Shown here in pieces: positions 61,848 through 64,000 of a stretch of 64,000 bases of DNA. Source of the stretch: Micromonospora sp. FIMYZ51 (GTDB taxonomy: Bacteria > Actinomycetota > Actinomycetes > Mycobacteriales > Micromonosporaceae). Each line of letters begins with the position of its first letter. Position 1 is the first letter of the stretch. The stretch covers positions 3,534,001 through 3,598,000 of the forward strand of contig NZ_CP134706.1 in NCBI RefSeq assembly GCF_038246755.1, in the 5' to 3' direction. A program made the position numbers and the translations under genes. The notes under the pieces were generated by a model. The model worked only from the letters and a program-made list of their open reading frames with translations. It had not been told where the DNA came from and did no database searches.

Positions 61848-63532
61848 CGCCGGGACGCTCCGGGGTCGGCGAATGGCTGGCCGGTCGACTGCCGGTCCTG
61901 GCGGCCGAGGTGGCGGCCGTCCTCGCGCTGCTGCTGGCGGCGGTCGGTAACTCTCCCTTCTGGGCGCTTCCCCCGGCCCTGGTCGCGGTCGGCGTGCTGG
62001 CCTGGGTGTGGCGCGACGGTTTGCGTGGCGGCCGGATCTCCAGCGAGGAGACCCTGGTCGTGCGGCTGCTGCTGCTAGCCACCGGATACCTGGTCGGCGC
62101 GGTGCACGGCAATCTTGATCCCTTCCTGGCCGTCGGCGTGGGCGTCGCCGCGGTGGCGATTCTCGGCGAGACGCCGATGATGGCGGTGTCCCGCTCCGTC
62201 TACCCGGTCTCGGCGAACCTGCCGGGCAGTGGTCTGCGGCCTCCGCTGCGCCCCAACACGAGCCGGGCGGTGCTGGTCAACAGCGTCGCGGTGCTCGCGG
62301 CCCTCGGCTGCGGGTTCTCCGGTCTGATCGGGGTGGTGTCGCTTGTGGTGTCGGTGGCGGCGCTCGGCCTGGTCGGGTTCACCGGGTGGCAGGCGATCAC
62401 CCGGGTGCGGGCCCGGCACCGCAGCGAGGCGCGGTTGACCGCGGCGTTGACCGCGCACGAGCCGGCCTTCGTCGTGCACTGGGAGGCGCCCGCGGCGACC
62501 GGCTACCAGATCGCGATGTGGCTGCCCTATCTGGAGCGTCTCGGCAAGAAGTACTTCGTGCTGGTGCGTAGCGAGGCCAACTTCAACGAGGTGTTGCGGC
62601 TGACCACCGCACCTGTGGTGTTCCGGGCCGGCCTGACCGAGTTGGACGATGTCATCGTGCCGTCGCTGAAGGCCGCCTTCTACGTCAACACCGCGACGAA
62701 GAACTGCCACCTGATCCGCTACACCAGGCTGAAGCACATCCAGCTCAACCACGGTGACAGCGACAAGGTGCCGAGTCACAACCCGGTGTTCCGGATGTAC
62801 GACAAGAACTTCGTCGCCGGCCAGGCGGCGATCGACCGGTTCGCGGCAAACGGTGTGCACATGCCGGCGGAGATGTTCTCGATCGTGGGGCGTCCGCAGG
62901 TGGAGAACGTCGCCATCGCCAGCGAGCCGATCGCCGCGATCACCAGCCCTCGGGTCCTCTACGCGCCGACCTGGTCGGGTTTCTACGCCGACTCGAACTA
63001 TTCGTCGCTGCCGGTCGGCTACGACATCATCAAGGCGCTGCTGGCGCGCGGTTGCAGTGTCGTGTTCCGGCCGCACCCGTACTCGCAGCGGTCGGCGGCG
63101 TTGACCGCCGAGTGCGCGCGGATCCGGACGCTGCTGGCCGAGGACCGCCGGACGACCGGGCGACCGCACGTCTTCGGGCCGCAGGCCGAGGTGAAGATGT
63201 CGGTGATGGACTGCTTCAACGCCTCGGACGTGCTGATCTCGGACGTGTCGAGCGTGGTGGCCGACTACCTCTACTCGGAGAAGCCGTTCGCCATGGTCGC
63301 GGTCTCGGTGCCAGCGGAGCGGTTCACCGACGCGTTCCCGCTCGCCCGGGCGGCCTATGTGATCGACGCGCACGGCGGCCGGGTGCAGGGGCTCGACCAG
63401 GTCCTGGACGACCTGCTGGGCAGCGATCCGCTCGCCTCCACCCGGCACGACCTGAAGAAGTACTACCTCGGGGACATCCCTTCGGAGGGGTACGCGCAGC
63501 ACTTCCTCGACGAGGCCGGTCGCTACCTCTGA
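61844..63532 (+). CDS. CDP-glycerol/ribitol glycerophosphotransferase family membrane protein (TagF-like)
   Basis: 562 residues, GTG 61844. N-terminal membrane part of about 190 residues (five to six helices), then a Glyphos_transf domain: FVVHWEAPAATGYQIAMWLP, IQLNHGDSDKVPSHNP, ILYAPTW-type VLYAPTWSGFYADSNY, VVFRPHPYSQ, SDVLISDVSSVVADYLYSEK. Enzymes of this group polymerise glycerol- or ribitol-phosphate in teichoic acids. The integral membrane part is an extra relative to Bacillus TagF. Confidence 0.85.
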   Translation: MTPGRSGVGEWLAGRLPVLAAEVAAVLALLLAAVGNSPFWALPPALVAVGVLAWVWRDGLRGGRISSEETLVVRLLLLATGYLVGAVHGNLDPFLAVGVGVAAVAILGETPMMAVSRSVYPVSANLPGSGLRPPLRPNTSRAVLVNSVAVLAALGCGFSGLIGVVSLVVSVAALGLVGFTGWQAITRVRARHRSEARLTAALTAHEPAFVVHWEAPAATGYQIAMWLPYLERLGKKYFVLVRSEANFNEVLRLTTAPVVFRAGLTELDDVIVPSLKAAFYVNTATKNCHLIRYTRLKHIQLNHGDSDKVPSHNPVFRMYDKNFVAGQAAIDRFAANGVHMPAEMFSIVGRPQVENVAIASEPIAAITSPRVLYAPTWSGFYADSNYSSLPVGYDIIKALLARGCSVVFRPHPYSQRSAALTAECARIRTLLAEDRRTTGRPHVFGPQAEVKMSVMDCFNASDVLISDVSSVVADYLYSEKPFAMVAVSVPAERFTDAFPLARAAYVIDAHGGRVQGLDQVLDDLLGSDPLASTRHDLKKYYLGDIPSEGYAQHFLDEAGRYL

Positions 63533-63542
63533 ACCACCCGGA

Positions 63543-63588
63543 CGTACGGCTCCGGTTCGGCGTACCACGGCCGGACCGGAGCCGTACG
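63543..63588. terminator. Bidirectional terminator
   Basis: CGTACGGCTCCGGT (63543-63556) pairs perfectly with ACCGGAGCCGTACG (63575-63588), 10 bp after the TagF-like stop and 25 bp before the end of the convergent gene. Confidence 0.8.
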
Positions 63589-63613
63589 CGTTTCGGCCCG
63601 TCTGTGCCCTGGC

Positions 63614-64000
63614 TCAGGCTTTCGGCCGGGGCCCGGCGTCGGCTGGGTGCGGCACCTGGGACAGCGCCGCCGCAAGGTCGGTAGCGGCCTCGTGCGCGGC
63701 AGCAGCCCGGGTGGCGTCGTCCGGGCTCAACGCGACACGGTCCACCCGGGCCAGCATCTCCGCCGCCGTGGCCGGATCGTTCAGGACCATCGCAACCTCA
63801 GCGCGGTAGACGAGCACCTCCACCAACGCGACCGGGTCGTCGTCTGCTTCGGAACGGGCCAGTGCACTGTCGAGGATCCGAGCCGCCTGTCGGGCGTCCC
63901 CTCTGGAGTCGGACTGCACGACGGCGTTCGCCAGTGCCTTGCCCAGCCGCCCGGTCGGTGCCTGAGCGGGGCCGGCCGGGGTGTTCTGGAAGACGCGGAT
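63614..64000 (-). CDS. C-terminal end of a TPR-like protein (partial)
   Basis: The frame stays open to the window edge; 128 residues are visible, from IRVFQNTPAGPAQAPTGRLG to PHPADAGPRPKA. Two helical hairpins resemble TPR units (ARQAARILDSALARSEADDD; ALVEVLVYRAEVAMVLNDPA; TAAEMLARVDRVALSPDDAT). Probably the end of a TPR regulatory or scaffold protein. The N-terminal domain lies outside the window. Confidence 0.65.
   Translation of the reverse strand: MRVFQNTPAGPAQAPTGRLGKALANAVVQSDSRGDARQAARILDSALARSEADDDPVALVEVLVYRAEVAMVLNDPATAAEMLARVDRVALSPDDATRAAAAHEAATDLAAALSQVPHPADAGPRPKA

Overview
This is 64 kb of very GC-rich DNA (codon third positions almost all G or C) from an actinomycete. Gene content and intergenic repeats point to the Micromonosporaceae, most likely Micromonospora or a close relative: a desferrioxamine locus under an IdeR/DmdR-type iron box, DUF397 and AMIN-like proteins, GTG starts, 4-bp stop/start overlaps, and GGGCCCCTT-type dispersed repeats. 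No rRNA, tRNA, CRISPR array or intact transposase was seen. This placement is inference.

Layout. 1-6 kb: end of an unknown gene, a methyltransferase, a secreted two-domain protein with an Asn/Gly/Ala linker, then a tandem pair of anchored D,D-carboxypeptidases and a VanX-like D-Ala-D-Ala dipeptidase. 6-13.2 kb: a voltage-gated cation channel, then a complete mrp (mnh) Na+/H+ antiporter operon (A/B fusion, C, D, E, F, G). 13.2-19.2 kb: RtcB RNA ligase, a small stand-alone TOPRIM protein, and a response regulator / histidine kinase / GerMN lipoprotein operon. 19.2-22.7 kb: a secreted M7 metalloprotease-S1 serine protease fusion, a TRM11-like methyltransferase whose 3' end runs into a dispersed palindromic repeat, and a decayed esterase-lectin gene. 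22.7-31.1 kb: a divergent locus with CDP-alcohol phosphatidyltransferase and alkaline-phosphatase-superfamily membrane protein on one side, and on the other a seven-gene operon (BchC-like dehydrogenase, QueD/PTPS-like protein, glycosyltransferase, methyltransferase, LPG-synthase-type membrane protein, GTP cyclohydrolase II, RibD-type reductase). This operon is the best candidate for an undescribed pathway. 31.1-43.3 kb: siderophore locus (two permeases, ATPase, penicillin-acylase-like hydrolase and a second GNAT leftward; binding lipoprotein and desABCD rightward). 43.3-50.5 kb: kinase-like protein, lipoprotein, LacI regulator and a three-gene carbohydrate operon bracketed by two inverted copies of a repeat. 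50.5-60 kb: mixed housekeeping and accessory genes, including a TetR/SDR pair with three operator-like palindromes. 60-64 kb: a cell-surface polymer pair (pyruvyltransferase-like and CDP-glycerol transferase-like) behind a short coupled leader peptide.

How the genes work together. Iron: one iron box lies between the divergent uptake and biosynthesis arms, so ferrioxamine synthesis, export-independent uptake and acyl editing are probably co-regulated. Envelope: carboxypeptidases, dipeptidase, CDP-alcohol transferase, sulfatase-like protein and the teichoic-type pair all act at or on the cell wall. Many genes appear to be leaderless: a TANNNT-like -10 box sits 12-14 bp before the start codon with no ribosome binding site. 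All assignments come from reading the sequence; no database search was run.
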